64,000 nucleotides of DNA from Amycolatopsis balhimycina FH 1894 (GTDB taxonomy: Bacteria; Actinomycetota; Actinomycetes; Mycobacteriales; Pseudonocardiaceae), in contig NZ_KB913037.1 of the NCBI RefSeq assembly GCF_000384295.1, positions 3,830,649 through 3,894,648 of the forward strand. Reading direction: 5' to 3'. Under the pieces are notes generated by a model. It was given only the letters and a program-made list of their open reading frames with translations. It did not search any database and had not been told where the DNA came from. Of the stretch, positions 1 to 9,995 are shown one piece after another. Numbering within the stretch: the first letter of the stretch is position 1; each line of letters begins with the position of its first letter. Position numbers and translations under genes: made by a program.

Positions 1-1
1 C

Positions 2-481
2 GTGACGACGCTCGGCGGCACCCAGCTGCACCTCGACGCGAACGGCAACCGCACCAAGCCGGACGACGTCGTGAACGTCGCCGACAACGGCTTCGCCGAG
101 GGCGCCGGGCTGTCGAAGACGTACGCACGGCCGAACTGGCAGGACGGCGTCAAGAAGATCACCGGCAGCAAGATGCGCTCGTTCCCGGACATCAGCATGG
201 AAGGCGTTCACGGCACGTCGCAGTCCGCGCCGCTGTTCGCCGGCGTGCTCGCGCTCGCGGTGCAGGCCAAGCACGGCAAGCTCGGCCAGATCAACCCGGC
301 GCTGTACGAAAAGCTGGGCCCGGCGGGCACGAAGGCGGGGATCGTCGACGTCACCGAGGGCGACAACAGCCAGGACGGCGTCGTCGGCTTCACCGCGGCG
401 AAGGGGTTCGACATCGCCACCGGCTGGGGCACGGTCGACGCCTCGGTTTTCGTCCCGGCCTTGGTGAAAGCGCTCCGCTAA
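2..481 (+). CDS. S53 (sedolisin/kumamolisin-like) peptidase, C-terminal fragment
   Basis: The frame is open from the left edge, so the N-terminus lies outside the window. The visible 159 residues hold the S53 signature with the catalytic serine (HGTSQSAPLFAG) and the C-terminal calcium-site pattern (DVTEGDN, then GFDIATGWGTVD). S53 enzymes are secreted acid-active serine-carboxyl peptidases made with an N-terminal propeptide. The catalytic Glu/Asp pair and propeptide cannot be checked here. A strong hairpin follows the stop. Family assignment is firm; substrate is unknown. Confidence 0.82.
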   Translation: MTTLGGTQLHLDANGNRTKPDDVVNVADNGFAEGAGLSKTYARPNWQDGVKKITGSKMRSFPDISMEGVHGTSQSAPLFAGVLALAVQAKHGKLGQINPALYEKLGPAGTKAGIVDVTEGDNSQDGVVGFTAAKGFDIATGWGTVDASVFVPALVKALR

Positions 482-519
482 CTCATCAGGCGCTGACTCA
501 TCCAGCGCTGACTCCTCCG

Positions 520-563
520 GCCGCGGAGGTGACGTTCGCCAGTTCGAACGTCACCTCCGCGGC
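520..563 (+). terminator. 19-bp perfect hairpin after the S53 gene
   Basis: Arms 520-538 and 545-563 are perfectly complementary with a 6-nt loop, starting 39 nt after the peptidase stop. There is no T-tract, as is common for actinomycete 3' hairpins. Confidence 0.7.
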
Positions 564-676
564 GAAGTCGCGCCGAATGGCGACATTTTTCCCGACACAT
601 CCGGGCATCGGCGATCCTTAGAGTGCGCTCCGCAAGCGATCCCGCTCACTTCCCGAGCGGTCACGGAGGAGCCACA

Positions 677-1117
677 GTGGTCAGCAAAGAACAGATGAAA
701 GCGGCGATCCACGCCGCTTTCGATTCGGCCGTCGCCAACGGGGCGAGCTACACCAAGGTGTACGCCGCGGAAATCAGACAGAAGAACTACCTGGTCTTCC
801 GCACGACCAGCGTCGCCAACTTCGCGCTGGGCTTCAAGCCCGGCCAGACCGACCTCGTCCTCGTCCCGCTCGAGGAGAAGAACGGCACCGTCACGGCGGG
901 CTCGCCGCTGACGATCACCGACGCCAACCGGGCGTCGGTGAAGAAACGCGATCTGCAGGGCCGGTTCGTGATCAAGACGACCGAAGGCCGGACGTTCCGG
1001 CTCAGCATCCTCCCCTCCGTGACAAAGCTCCTGGCCGCCGCTTACCAGCTGCCGGTCGAGCAGAAGGCGGAGTACGAGGCGTTCACCGCGCTCCGGGACA
1101 CGCTCACCGCGGCGTAG
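677..1117 (+). CDS. hypothetical protein, 146 aa
   Basis: Unrecognised. I chose the GTG at 677 because GGAGG lies at 665-669 and the upstream in-frame ATG (623) has no ribosome site. The product looks like a soluble, mixed alpha/beta protein without signal peptide or membrane segment: an N-terminal helix, alternating strands (KNYLVFRTTS, TDLVLVPLEE, GRFVIKTTEG) and a C-terminal helical part. It stands alone, 114 nt before the next gene. Function unknown. Confidence 0.6.
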   Translation: MVSKEQMKAAIHAAFDSAVANGASYTKVYAAEIRQKNYLVFRTTSVANFALGFKPGQTDLVLVPLEEKNGTVTAGSPLTITDANRASVKKRDLQGRFVIKTTEGRTFRLSILPSVTKLLAAAYQLPVEQKAEYEAFTALRDTLTAA

Positions 1118-1230
1118 CACCGTTCGGGGCTGTCCACGCGCTGGGCAGCCCCAGTCCGCCGGACCACGGCTCGGCCGAGCGGTCCACAATGGAGTTATCG
1201 CGGGGAACTACCGACCGGTATCGTCGGCGG

Positions 1231-1869
1231 ATGCACAGTTCGAAGCTCACCCGCGCCTGGTTCGCGGTCACCGCACTGGTCGCCCTGACCGGCCTGGTCC
1301 TCCAGGTGATCGCCACCGCGGGCGACACCTCCGGCCGCTTCACGACGGTCGCGGGACGGGTGGCGAACCTGTTCTGCTTCTTCACGATCGACTCGAACCT
1401 GCTGGTCATCGTGACATCGGCGCTGGTGGCGTTCGGCGCGGCGCGAGGCGGGCTGTTCCGGGTGCTCTGGCTCGACGCGCTGGCCGGCATCATCGTGACC
1501 GGCATCGTCTACCAGGTCGCCCTCGCCGGCCTGTACGACTTGCACGGCCTCGCGTTCTTCGCCGACACGATGCTGCACAAGGTGACGCCGATCCTGTTCG
1601 TGCTCGGCTGGCTCCTCGTCGGCCCGCGCGGGGCCTTCACGTGGCGCACCGTCTGGTGGTCGCTGGCCTACCCGCTGGTGTGGCTGGCGTTCACGCTCCC
1701 CCGCGGCGCACTCACCGGCTTCTACCCGTACCCGTTCGTCGACGCGGACGCCCTCGGCTACGGCCAGGTGACGCTGAACTGCGTCTTCATCGGGCTCTTC
1801 TTCGCCGCGCTCGGCGCGGGCGCCTTCCTGTACGACCGCCGGTTCGCCCGGCTAGGGTCGGGCCTATGA
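1231..1869 (+). CDS. Pr6Pr-family integral membrane protein
   Basis: 212 residues with about six hydrophobic segments and the family pattern FFTIDSNLLV near residue 50, typical of actinobacterial Pr6Pr membrane proteins (a name-only family, function unknown). The ATG at 1231 is preferred over 1189, which would add a charged, non-hydrophobic tail before the first membrane span. The stop overlaps the start of the next gene in an ATGA arrangement, so the downstream MBL hydrolase is probably translationally coupled. Confidence 0.75.
   Translation: MHSSKLTRAWFAVTALVALTGLVLQVIATAGDTSGRFTTVAGRVANLFCFFTIDSNLLVIVTSALVAFGAARGGLFRVLWLDALAGIIVTGIVYQVALAGLYDLHGLAFFADTMLHKVTPILFVLGWLLVGPRGAFTWRTVWWSLAYPLVWLAFTLPRGALTGFYPYPFVDADALGYGQVTLNCVFIGLFFAALGAGAFLYDRRFARLGSGL
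1853..1858 (+). promoter_or_regulatory. -10-like TAGGGT before the MBL gene
   Basis: TAGGGT lies 7 nt upstream of the ATG at 1866, inside the preceding gene. That spacing would put the transcription start on or next to the ATG, giving an internal leaderless promoter. Inferred from position only. Confidence 0.35.
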
Positions 1870-2489
1870 CGGCGATCGTGCAGAACCTGGTGACCTCCGG
1901 CGTTTTCCGGCTCGACGGCGGCAGCTGGGACGTCGACAACAACGTGTGGATCGTGGGCGACGACACGACGGTGATCGTGATCGACGCGGCGCACGACGCG
2001 AAGGCGATCGAGAACGTCGTCGGCGAGCGGAAGCTGGCCGCGATCGTCTGCACCCACGCGCACAACGACCACGTCAACGCCGCGCCGCAGCTCGCCGCCG
2101 CGACCGGCGCGCCCATCCTGCTGCACCCGGACGACCGCGTCCTCTGGGACCAGACCCACCCGGACCGCGCGCCGGACGGAGAGCTGAAGGACGGCCAGAC
2201 CATCACGATCGCGGGCACGGCGCTGCGGGTCGTCCACACGCCGGGGCACGCGCCCGGCGCGGTCTGCCTCTACGCCGGAGAACTCGGCGTGCTGTTCACC
2301 GGCGACACGCTCTTCCACGGCGGCCCTGGCGCCACCGGACGGTCCTATTCGGACTATCCCACCATCGTGGAGTCCATCCGCGCGAAGCTGTTCACGCTCC
2401 CGGACAGCACGAAGGTCCACACCGGACACGGCGAAGGCACGACCATCGGCGCCGAGAAGACGGCCTCGACCGGCTGGGAGCAGCCCTAG
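1866..2489 (+). CDS. MBL-fold metallo-hydrolase
   Basis: 207 residues with the metallo-beta-lactamase metal motif THAHNDH (about residues 59-65), a third His in HTPGHAPG, the bridging Asp in FTGDTLF and a final His in HTGHGE. Members hydrolyse thioesters, for example hydroxyacylglutathione or bacillithiol/mycothiol adducts; the exact substrate cannot be told. Cytoplasmic, no signal peptide. Start overlaps the Pr6Pr stop (ATGA). It converges with the next gene, the two stop codons overlapping at 2486-2489. Confidence 0.85.
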   Translation: MTAIVQNLVTSGVFRLDGGSWDVDNNVWIVGDDTTVIVIDAAHDAKAIENVVGERKLAAIVCTHAHNDHVNAAPQLAAATGAPILLHPDDRVLWDQTHPDRAPDGELKDGQTITIAGTALRVVHTPGHAPGAVCLYAGELGVLFTGDTLFHGGPGATGRSYSDYPTIVESIRAKLFTLPDSTKVHTGHGEGTTIGAEKTASTGWEQP

Positions 2490-3001
2490 GAAGTGTGCTT
2501 CCGGGCGACGAGGGCGAACTCCTCGATCGCCCGGTCGAAAGCGGCACTGGCCTTCCGGACCGGCGTGGGCAGGAACCTCCGGTCGAACTTCCCGTCGTCG
2601 TCGAACTCCCACCGGGTGTGGTGGAGTTCCATCTCCTTCTTGCGGAGCACGTTCGCCTGCTCGACCAGCTCGTCCGGCCCGCTCATCACGAGCAGCCCGT
2701 AGAACGCGCGCATGTCGGTGCGAGCCGTGTAGTAGGCGTCTTCGAACTCGATCTCACGCTGCGCGTCGGTTTCGACCTCCTTGTCCAGCTTCCGGCGGCG
2801 GTGGATCACGTTGATGTCGATGATGTGCTTGCGCGCCCGCGTCGCCGCCTCGATCAAGCCCGCACAGCGGTCGGCCCGGTCCTGCCGGACTTTCGCGCGC
2901 CGGGCGGCGTTGAGCTTCAGCGGCTCGACCAGCGCGCCCAGGGTCACACCGGCCAGCGAGGCGACGGCCGCGACGATCGCGGCGCTGATCGCCGTCAGCA
3001 C
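2486..3001 (-). CDS. hypothetical protein with N-terminal membrane segment, 171 aa
   Basis: Unrecognised. The GTG at 3001 is chosen because it overlaps the stop of the upstream DUF309 gene, implying translational coupling; an upstream ATG (3070) would lie inside that gene. Residues 1-23 form one hydrophobic helix (LTAISAAIVAAVASLAGVTL), followed by a charged, mostly helical cytoplasmic region rich in Arg/Glu. Probably a single-pass membrane-anchored helical protein. Function unknown. Confidence 0.65.
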   Translation of the reverse strand: MLTAISAAIVAAVASLAGVTLGALVEPLKLNAARRAKVRQDRADRCAGLIEAATRARKHIIDINVIHRRRKLDKEVETDAQREIEFEDAYYTARTDMRAFYGLLVMSGPDELVEQANVLRKKEMELHHTRWEFDDDGKFDRRFLPTPVRKASAAFDRAIEEFALVARKHTS

Positions 3002-3462
3002 GTCAGCCGCGGCGAGCTCGGCGACACACGGACGCGCTGCTTCGCCTCGTCGGCCAGGCTTCGCGCCCACTCCTGCAGGCCGGCGACGTCGATGCCGTGC
3101 GGCGGGTCGCTCCGGAAGGGCTCGATGTTCGCCGCGCCCCGCTCCAGCAGCGACACCGCGCCGACGTTGTTGCCGCGGGCGGCGTGCGTCAGCCCGACGG
3201 CGAGCTGCGCGAGGCCGCGCCAGAGCTCGCGGTCCGGCCCGTCAGTGGTCTTCCAGGCGTCCTCGAAGACCTCGTGCGCGTGGAACGGCTTACCGTCGTC
3301 GAGCAGCCGTTGCGCCTCCGCAAGCGTTTGCGCCGGGGCGCGCACGATGCCTTCCGGCTGGCGCTCGACGCCGTCGGAGCCGTACGGCAACGGCCGTCCG
3401 AGCCCGTCGCGCGGCCGCGCGTTGCGTGCCCGTCCCTCGTCGTCCCGGTCGCGGCGGCTCAT
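2995..3462 (-). CDS. DUF309 domain protein
   Basis: 155 residues. The central part carries the DUF309 signature FHAHEVFEDAWK followed by LAQLAVGLTHAARGN, a small all-helical fold of unknown role found widely in bacteria. The first ~40 residues are basic and probably disordered. Divergent from guaB1 with only 43 bp between the starts; CAGGAT (3470-3475, minus strand) 7 nt before the ATG suggests a leaderless transcript. The 3' end overlaps the next gene of the same operon. Confidence 0.8.
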   Translation of the reverse strand: MSRRDRDDEGRARNARPRDGLGRPLPYGSDGVERQPEGIVRAPAQTLAEAQRLLDDGKPFHAHEVFEDAWKTTDGPDRELWRGLAQLAVGLTHAARGNNVGAVSLLERGAANIEPFRSDPPHGIDVAGLQEWARSLADEAKQRVRVSPSSPRLTC

Positions 3463-3491
3463 GCCCCCGATCCTGCCACGGGCCCGGCAGG

Positions 3492-3497
3492 TAGTCT
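3492..3497 (+). promoter_or_regulatory. -10-like TAGTCT of guaB1
   Basis: TAGTCT lies 8 nt before the GTG at 3506 and no Shine-Dalgarno is visible, so the transcript is probably leaderless. Confidence 0.45.
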
Positions 3498-3502
3498 GGT
3501 GA

Positions 3503-4945
<1,443 letters not shown>

Positions 4946-4947
4946 AG

Positions 4948-4998
4948 CCGTGAATGGCACATTGAGGGACTTGAAGTCCCTCAATGTGCCATTCACGG
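4948..4998. terminator. long palindrome, class A copy 1
   Basis: Arms 4948-4972 and 4974-4998 are a perfect 25-bp inverted repeat around one base, between the convergent ends of guaB1 and the amidohydrolase gene. It should form a bidirectional 3' hairpin. Two sequence relatives lie at 8195 and 59838. Confidence 0.8.
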
Positions 4999-5009
4999 AC
5001 TTGGCCTGC

Positions 5010-8000
5010 TCAGCCCGCGCAGCACACGTGTTCGGACCACTCCGGAACGTGCCACCAGTGCTGTTTCTCGGCCGATCGGGCCGCGGGCGCCACCTCGGTG
5101 GCCGCCCGCGCGCCCGGCTGGTTCCGGTAGGGCGCCAGCAGCTCGCCGACCGTCCGCAGCACCCCGCCGACCAGCACCGTGCGGACGTTGGCGGCCGCCT
5201 TGATGTCCTGCAGCGGGTTGCCGCTGACGAGCGACAGATCGGCGTAGGCACCTCGCTTGAGCACACCGATCCGGTCCTGGAGCCCCAGCCACCGCGCCGG
5301 GTTGCGGGTGGCCGTGGTGAGTGCCTCGTACGGCGTGAACCCGAACGCGACCATGGCCCGCAGGTTCTGGTGGGTGGAGACGGCCACGTTGTCCAGCGGG
5401 GAGTCCGTGCCGGTGACCACGAACCCGCCCGCCCGGTGGATCCGCAGCACCATGTCGACGTTCCCGGCGAGGACCTGGCGGAGGTACGCGTTCTCCGGGT
5501 TGCCCGCGGTGTCCGCCGTGGTCTTGAGCTGCGCGTACTCCCACGGCGGGAAAAGGACCTCGGTGCGCTCGTCGGTCACGAGCGACTTGTCGTCGGCGTA
5601 CAACGCCCGGGAGGTGAACAACGTCGGCGTGATCGACATCCCCGAGCGGGTGAACAAGGCGATCGCGTCCTGGTACGACCGGCCGATCCGGCTGACCGTG
5701 TGCGAGTACCCGAGCCGGTTGGTGGCACCGGTGTGCTCCATCGCGTCCATGCCGATGTTCGCCGCCGGGTACAGGTAGTGCGACGACAGCGGGATACCCG
5801 CCCGGTGCGCGGCCCGGACCGCTGCCTGCTGGTAGGCCACGGGAAACCGGACGTACGTCTTGATCATGTCGTATTCCAGCTCGACCGCCCGGGACAGCTC
5901 CAGGTCGAGCTGCTCGGGCGACAGCGTCGGCCGCATGAAGTTGTAGTAGATCCGGGAGCCGTCGATGGCTTCCCCGGTGCCGAAGTACCTCGGCCCGACC
6001 CGGTTCCCGGATTCCAGGGCCTCGCGCGTCTCCAGCATCTGGTACACCGGGTCGCCGGGCGAGCGGGTCGTGGTGATGCCGTAGGACAGCCACAGCCTGC
6101 CCTGCCGGTCGCCCCACTGCCTGCCGCGCAGGTGCCAGTGGTTGTGGAGGTCGATGAGCCCGGGCATGGCGGTCAGGTCGTGCGCGTCGACGGTCCGGGG
6201 TGCGTCCCGATGCGGCCGGACGTCGGCGATCCGGCCACCGTCGACGACGATGTCGACGTCCCGCCGCAGTGTCCGGGCGACGCCGTCCCACGCCGCGCCG
6301 ACGTGGATGACGGTCGGGCGCGGCGGGCGCGGGCGGGCCCACGCGAAGTCGAGCCGGATCGTGCGCGGCTCGCCGCCGGTGATCTTCTGGGCCTTGAGCT
6401 GCCCCTTCGACAGGTACACGAGTGTGTCGTTCCCCTGCCAGGCAAGGGAATCCGTGACGTCGTGAGTGATCTGCCTCGGCGCACCGATCAGCCGTCCGGT
6501 GCGGTCGACCGGGGCGATCCAGGCGACGCTTTCGAGCGTGAACGCGAGGTACCGGCCGTCGGGTGACCACAGTGGACCGTCGTCGCCGCGGGTGGCGAGC
6601 GACCGGAACGGCATCGGCTCGGCGTAGCGGAGTTCGTGTGTCTTCAGGTCGACCGTGAGGATCTGGCTGGTGCCTTCGCGGTACCGCCGCGAGTACGGCT
6701 TCACCGCGGCCAGTGCGACGACCGTCCCTTCGGGCGACCAGGTGGGCCGGCCCGGCATGAACAGCGGCGGCGTCACCTGCTGGGCCACGGCCGTGGCCAC
6801 GTCGTGGATCCACGTGGCACCGTCCTGGTCGGCGTAGGCCACCCGGCCGCCGTCCGGCGACCACCGCGGCGCGACCTGGGCGCCCGCCAGCCGGGTGAGG
6901 ACGGTGTCCTTACCGGTGCCGAGGTCACGCAGCCACAGGTCGGCGGTGCCGAGCCGGTCGCTCGTGTAGAGCAGCTTCGTCCCGTCCGGGTGGAAGTCCG
7001 GGTCGGAGGTGAAGTAGCCGTCGCCGATCAGCCGCTGTGGCCGGCCGCCGCCGGCCGCGACGACGTAGATCGCGTTGAGGGCCCGGAAGGCGATCCGCCT
7101 GCCGTCTCGGGACACCACCGGACCGGCGATGCCCCGGACGGGCTTCGGCGCGGCCGAGTCCAGGTCACGGACCCGCCTTCGGTAGTCACGTGTTGCCGTG
7201 GACACGCCCGCTTCGAACGGGATGTCCTTGACGGCGCCGGACTGCTCGCGCCGCCGGAGGTGCCCGTCGGCGGTGTAGAGCACGGCGGACCCGGACCAGT
7301 TCGCGGCGAAGCCGAAGACGTCCTCGCCCTTGGTCAGCTGCTGGTCGCCGAGCATCAGGTCCGCTTCGGCGCCCCGCAGCCGCAGGTAGCTGGGCTGCCC
7401 GCCGGGACCGAACGCCGGGCCGTAGAACTTGTCGGTGCCGGTCGCGGTGACCAGGCGCGTGCGTGCGCCGGTGGCCAGGGTGACGACGTCGATGGCGGTG
7501 TCGTTCACGGTGAAGACGATCTTCGTGCCGTCGGCCGACCACCGCGGGGACGCCTCTTCGTCGGCGGTGGACACCACCGTGCTGATCGCTCCGGAGGCGA
7601 CGTCCAGCAGGTGGATGCCGTAGCTACCGTCCCGATCGCTGCTGAAGGCGATCTTGGCGCCGTCCGGTGAGAACACGGGCTCCCGGTGGTCGAACCGCCC
7701 GCTGGTGAGCTTGCGCGGCGTACCGCCGGCGGCATCGACGACGTACAGGTGGAAGTTGCCGTCGCGGTAGGACTGGAACGCGATCCGGCGGCCGTCCGGC
7801 GACCAGGTGGGGAGCGTGGCGTCCTGCAGGTCGTCGGTGAGCCGCCGGGCGCGACCGCCGTCGGCGGGCAGCACCCAGATCCCGGTGACCAGGTCGACCG
7901 CGATCCACCGGCCGTCCGGCGACAGCGCGGCGGACATGTTCGTGCCCTCCCGCAGCACCACGCCGCCCGGTCCGGCATCCGGCCGGACGTCCGGTTCGGC

Positions 8001-8093
8001 TTCGGCGACTCCCGCCCCGGCCACGGCCAGTGCGGCGGCGGCCGCGCCACCACGAACGAGAAGTTCACGACGGGAAAGATTTTCCGGCCCCAT
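5010..8093 (-). CDS. Tat-exported beta-propeller (PD40)/amidohydrolase fusion
   Basis: About 1027 residues. A twin-arginine signal (SRRELLVRGG followed by an Ala-rich core) starts the protein, so I chose the ATG at 8093; an in-frame ATG at 8150 would bury the signal, and neither has a good ribosome site. Roughly residues 40-600 are repeated TolB/WD40-like blades (SPDGRRIAF, SPDGAKIAF, WSPDGGRVAY). The C-terminal third is a metal-dependent amidohydrolase with LHNHWH, VTGTDSP and a C-terminal GAYADL strand. Predicted secreted hydrolase, perhaps for cyclic peptides or imides; substrate unknown. Confidence 0.85.
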   Translation of the reverse strand: MGPENLSRRELLVRGGAAAAALAVAGAGVAEAEPDVRPDAGPGGVVLREGTNMSAALSPDGRWIAVDLVTGIWVLPADGGRARRLTDDLQDATLPTWSPDGRRIAFQSYRDGNFHLYVVDAAGGTPRKLTSGRFDHREPVFSPDGAKIAFSSDRDGSYGIHLLDVASGAISTVVSTADEEASPRWSADGTKIVFTVNDTAIDVVTLATGARTRLVTATGTDKFYGPAFGPGGQPSYLRLRGAEADLMLGDQQLTKGEDVFGFAANWSGSAVLYTADGHLRRREQSGAVKDIPFEAGVSTATRDYRRRVRDLDSAAPKPVRGIAGPVVSRDGRRIAFRALNAIYVVAAGGGRPQRLIGDGYFTSDPDFHPDGTKLLYTSDRLGTADLWLRDLGTGKDTVLTRLAGAQVAPRWSPDGGRVAYADQDGATWIHDVATAVAQQVTPPLFMPGRPTWSPEGTVVALAAVKPYSRRYREGTSQILTVDLKTHELRYAEPMPFRSLATRGDDGPLWSPDGRYLAFTLESVAWIAPVDRTGRLIGAPRQITHDVTDSLAWQGNDTLVYLSKGQLKAQKITGGEPRTIRLDFAWARPRPPRPTVIHVGAAWDGVARTLRRDVDIVVDGGRIADVRPHRDAPRTVDAHDLTAMPGLIDLHNHWHLRGRQWGDRQGRLWLSYGITTTRSPGDPVYQMLETREALESGNRVGPRYFGTGEAIDGSRIYYNFMRPTLSPEQLDLELSRAVELEYDMIKTYVRFPVAYQQAAVRAAHRAGIPLSSHYLYPAANIGMDAMEHTGATNRLGYSHTVSRIGRSYQDAIALFTRSGMSITPTLFTSRALYADDKSLVTDERTEVLFPPWEYAQLKTTADTAGNPENAYLRQVLAGNVDMVLRIHRAGGFVVTGTDSPLDNVAVSTHQNLRAMVAFGFTPYEALTTATRNPARWLGLQDRIGVLKRGAYADLSLVSGNPLQDIKAAANVRTVLVGGVLRTVGELLAPYRNQPGARAATEVAPAARSAEKQHWWHVPEWSEHVCCAG

Positions 8094-8194
8094 GCGGCCA
8101 ACTATGCCCAGCCCCGGATCGACCGCATAGCGGCCGAGCGGGTTTTTCACCGGATATCGGGCAAAGACGGAAAGGATTGCCGACCGGTAAAAGC

Positions 8195-8243
8195 CGTGAA
8201 GGCCACCTTGAGGAACTTGAAGTTCCTGAAGGTGGCCTTCACG
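8195..8243. terminator. long palindrome, class A copy 2
   Basis: Arms 8195-8218 and 8220-8243 pair over 24 bp with a single mismatch around one base. It lies 10 nt behind the phoH stop and upstream of the amidohydrolase gene, so it likely terminates phoH. Confidence 0.75.
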
Positions 8244-8252
8244 AACTTGGGT

Positions 8253-9647
8253 CTAGCCGTGGTCCTCCAGCATCTCGGTGACCAGGGCGGCGATCGGCGA
8301 GCGTTCGGAGCGGGTGAGGGTCACGTGCGCGAACAGCGGGTGGCCCTTCAGCTTCTCGATCACCGCCGAGACGCCGTCGTGCCGGCCGACGCGCAGGTTG
8401 TCACGCTGGGCGACGTCGTGCGTGAGCACCACCCGCGACGCCGTGCCGAGCCGCGAAAGCACCGTGAGCAGGACGTTCCGCTCCAGCGACTGGGCCTCGT
8501 CGACGATGACGAACGTGTCGTGCAGCGAGCGGCCGCGGATGTGCGTCAGCGGGAGCACCTCGAGCATGCCGCGGTCGAAGACCTCGTCGAGGACCTCCTG
8601 GCTGACCAGCGCGCCGAGCGTGTCGAACACCGCCTGCGCCCATGGCTGCATCTTCTCGCTCTCGGACCCGGGCAGGTAGCCGAGGTCCTGGCCACCGACG
8701 GCGTAGACCGGCCGGAACACCACGACCTTGCGGTGCTGACGGCGTTCCATCACCGCCTCGAGCCCGGCGCACAGCGCGAGCGCCGACTTGCCGGTGCCGG
8801 CCCGGCCGCCGAGCGACACGATCCCGACGTCGGAGTCGAGCAGCAGGTCGAGCGCGACGCGCTGCTCGGCGCTGCGGCCGTGCAGGCCGAACGCCTCGCG
8901 GTCGCCCCGGACGAGCCGGATGCGCTTGTCCGCCGTGACCCGCCCCAGCGCGCTGGAGCTGCCCGCGAGCAGCCGCAGCCCGGTGTGGCAGGGCAGCTCG
9001 GCGAGCTCGTCCAAGCCGTACTCGACCGGGTCGACGGTGCCGCCGCCGAACAGCGTGTCGAGCACGTCCTGCTCGACGTCGACGTCCGCCATGCCGGTCC
9101 AGCCCGACGGCGTCACTTCCTGCGCGCGGTACTCGTCCGCCTCGAGACCGACGGCCCCGGCCTTGACCCGCAGCGGGATGTCCTTCGTCACCAGGGTGAC
9201 CGCCGGGAACTCCGCCGCCAGGTTGAGCGCGCAGGCGAGGATGCGGTGGTCGTTGGAGTCGGTCCGGAACCCGGACGGGAGTACCGACGGGTCCGAGTGG
9301 TTCAGCTCCACCTGCAGCGTGCCGCCGTGGTCCCCGATGGGGAGCGGCGCGTCGAGCCTGCCGTACTGCCGGCGCAGGTCGTCGAGCATGCGCAGGGATT
9401 CCCGGGCGAACCAGCCGAGCTCCGGGTGGTGGCGCTTCGCCTCCAGTTCACTGATGACGACCAGCGGCAGCACGACGGCGTGCTCGGCGAACCGAGTCAC
9501 GGCCCACGGGTCCGAAAGGAGGACCGACGTGTCGAGCACGTACATGTGCTGCTGGGATTCGGGCGAGGTCGAGGCTTTCTCCGGGCCAGGAACGGCACCG
9601 GTCGAAGAACGGCCAGAGGCCTTACGGGGCAAACGCTGCGCAGTCAC
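8253..9647 (-). CDS. phoH: PhoH family protein with N-terminal PIN domain (PhoH2 type)
   Basis: 464 residues. An N-terminal PIN nuclease domain begins at [11 protein letters not shown] (Asp in DTS), with later acidic residues in SELEAK and DSNDHRILA. It is joined to a PhoH ATPase with P-loop GRAGTGKS (about 281-288) and Walker B FVIVDEAQ. In mycobacteria this PIN-PhoH architecture (PhoH2) is an ATP-dependent RNA unwinding and cleaving enzyme. GTG start behind GGGAG. A ~350-nt, hairpin-rich region precedes it. No small antitoxin gene like mycobacterial phoAT is evident. Confidence 0.88.
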   Translation of the reverse strand: MTAQRLPRKASGRSSTGAVPGPEKASTSPESQQHMYVLDTSVLLSDPWAVTRFAEHAVVLPLVVISELEAKRHHPELGWFARESLRMLDDLRRQYGRLDAPLPIGDHGGTLQVELNHSDPSVLPSGFRTDSNDHRILACALNLAAEFPAVTLVTKDIPLRVKAGAVGLEADEYRAQEVTPSGWTGMADVDVEQDVLDTLFGGGTVDPVEYGLDELAELPCHTGLRLLAGSSSALGRVTADKRIRLVRGDREAFGLHGRSAEQRVALDLLLDSDVGIVSLGGRAGTGKSALALCAGLEAVMERRQHRKVVVFRPVYAVGGQDLGYLPGSESEKMQPWAQAVFDTLGALVSQEVLDEVFDRGMLEVLPLTHIRGRSLHDTFVIVDEAQSLERNVLLTVLSRLGTASRVVLTHDVAQRDNLRVGRHDGVSAVIEKLKGHPLFAHVTLTRSERSPIAALVTEMLEDHG

Positions 9648-9723
9648 GACGGCATCTCCCTCGAGGGCGTGTGCACCTCACGCCCGCACTCGCTGGGCCG
9701 GGCACCTCCCTGGCTGGACCACT

Positions 9724-9747
9724 CCTCCTGACCGGTGGGTCAGGAGG
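9724..9747 (-). promoter_or_regulatory. 10-bp hairpin in the phoH leader
   Basis: Arms 9724-9733 and 9738-9747 are perfectly complementary around a 4-nt loop, about 77 nt before the phoH start. No T-tract on either side, so a regulatory or processing structure is as likely as a terminator. Confidence 0.4.
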
Positions 9748-9970
9748 CGCGGCCACGAGGGCCGGGTGCCGGCCCCCTCGAGCGTCTCGTGGGCGGCTGA
9801 GCCGCCCCCTCGATCACCGCCACGACCAGGGCCTCCCGCGAGGACCCGCATGGGACGCGCGCCCTCACCTCGGAAGGTACCCACGAATGCGCGATCGCGC
9901 AGGAAGCCAACACGGTGATTCGCCAAACCGTCACCTCACCGTCGCCTCACCCGGCATCGACGCTTCGTGA

Positions 9971-9989
9971 CGGTGACAGTGCGTCACCG
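9971..9989 (-). terminator. hairpin after uppS
   Basis: A 7-bp perfect stem with 5-nt loop directly downstream of the uppS stop; short, no T-tract. Confidence 0.4.
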
Positions 9990-9995
9990 GGTGAT

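Larger units (their letters stand above)
9648..9995 (-). other. gene-free 348 bp upstream of phoH: structured leader candidate
   Basis: No convincing gene; the frames here are Arg/Gly-rich with poor codon pattern. On the minus strand it contains several hairpins: a perfect 10-bp stem at 9724-9747, a GGCGGC/GCCGCC stem near 9792-9806 and a G/C-rich pair near 9755-9780. I do not recognise a known riboswitch consensus. It could be a long 5' leader of phoH. Confidence 0.4.

Noticed and set aside
551..1189. 212-aa minus-strand frame opposite the 146-aa gene
   Set aside because: Arg/Gly-rich, poor third-position pattern, no ribosome site; antisense shadow.
9678..9926. 82-aa minus-strand frame upstream of phoH
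   Set aside because: Gly/Arg-rich with hairpins in the DNA; better explained as structured leader.
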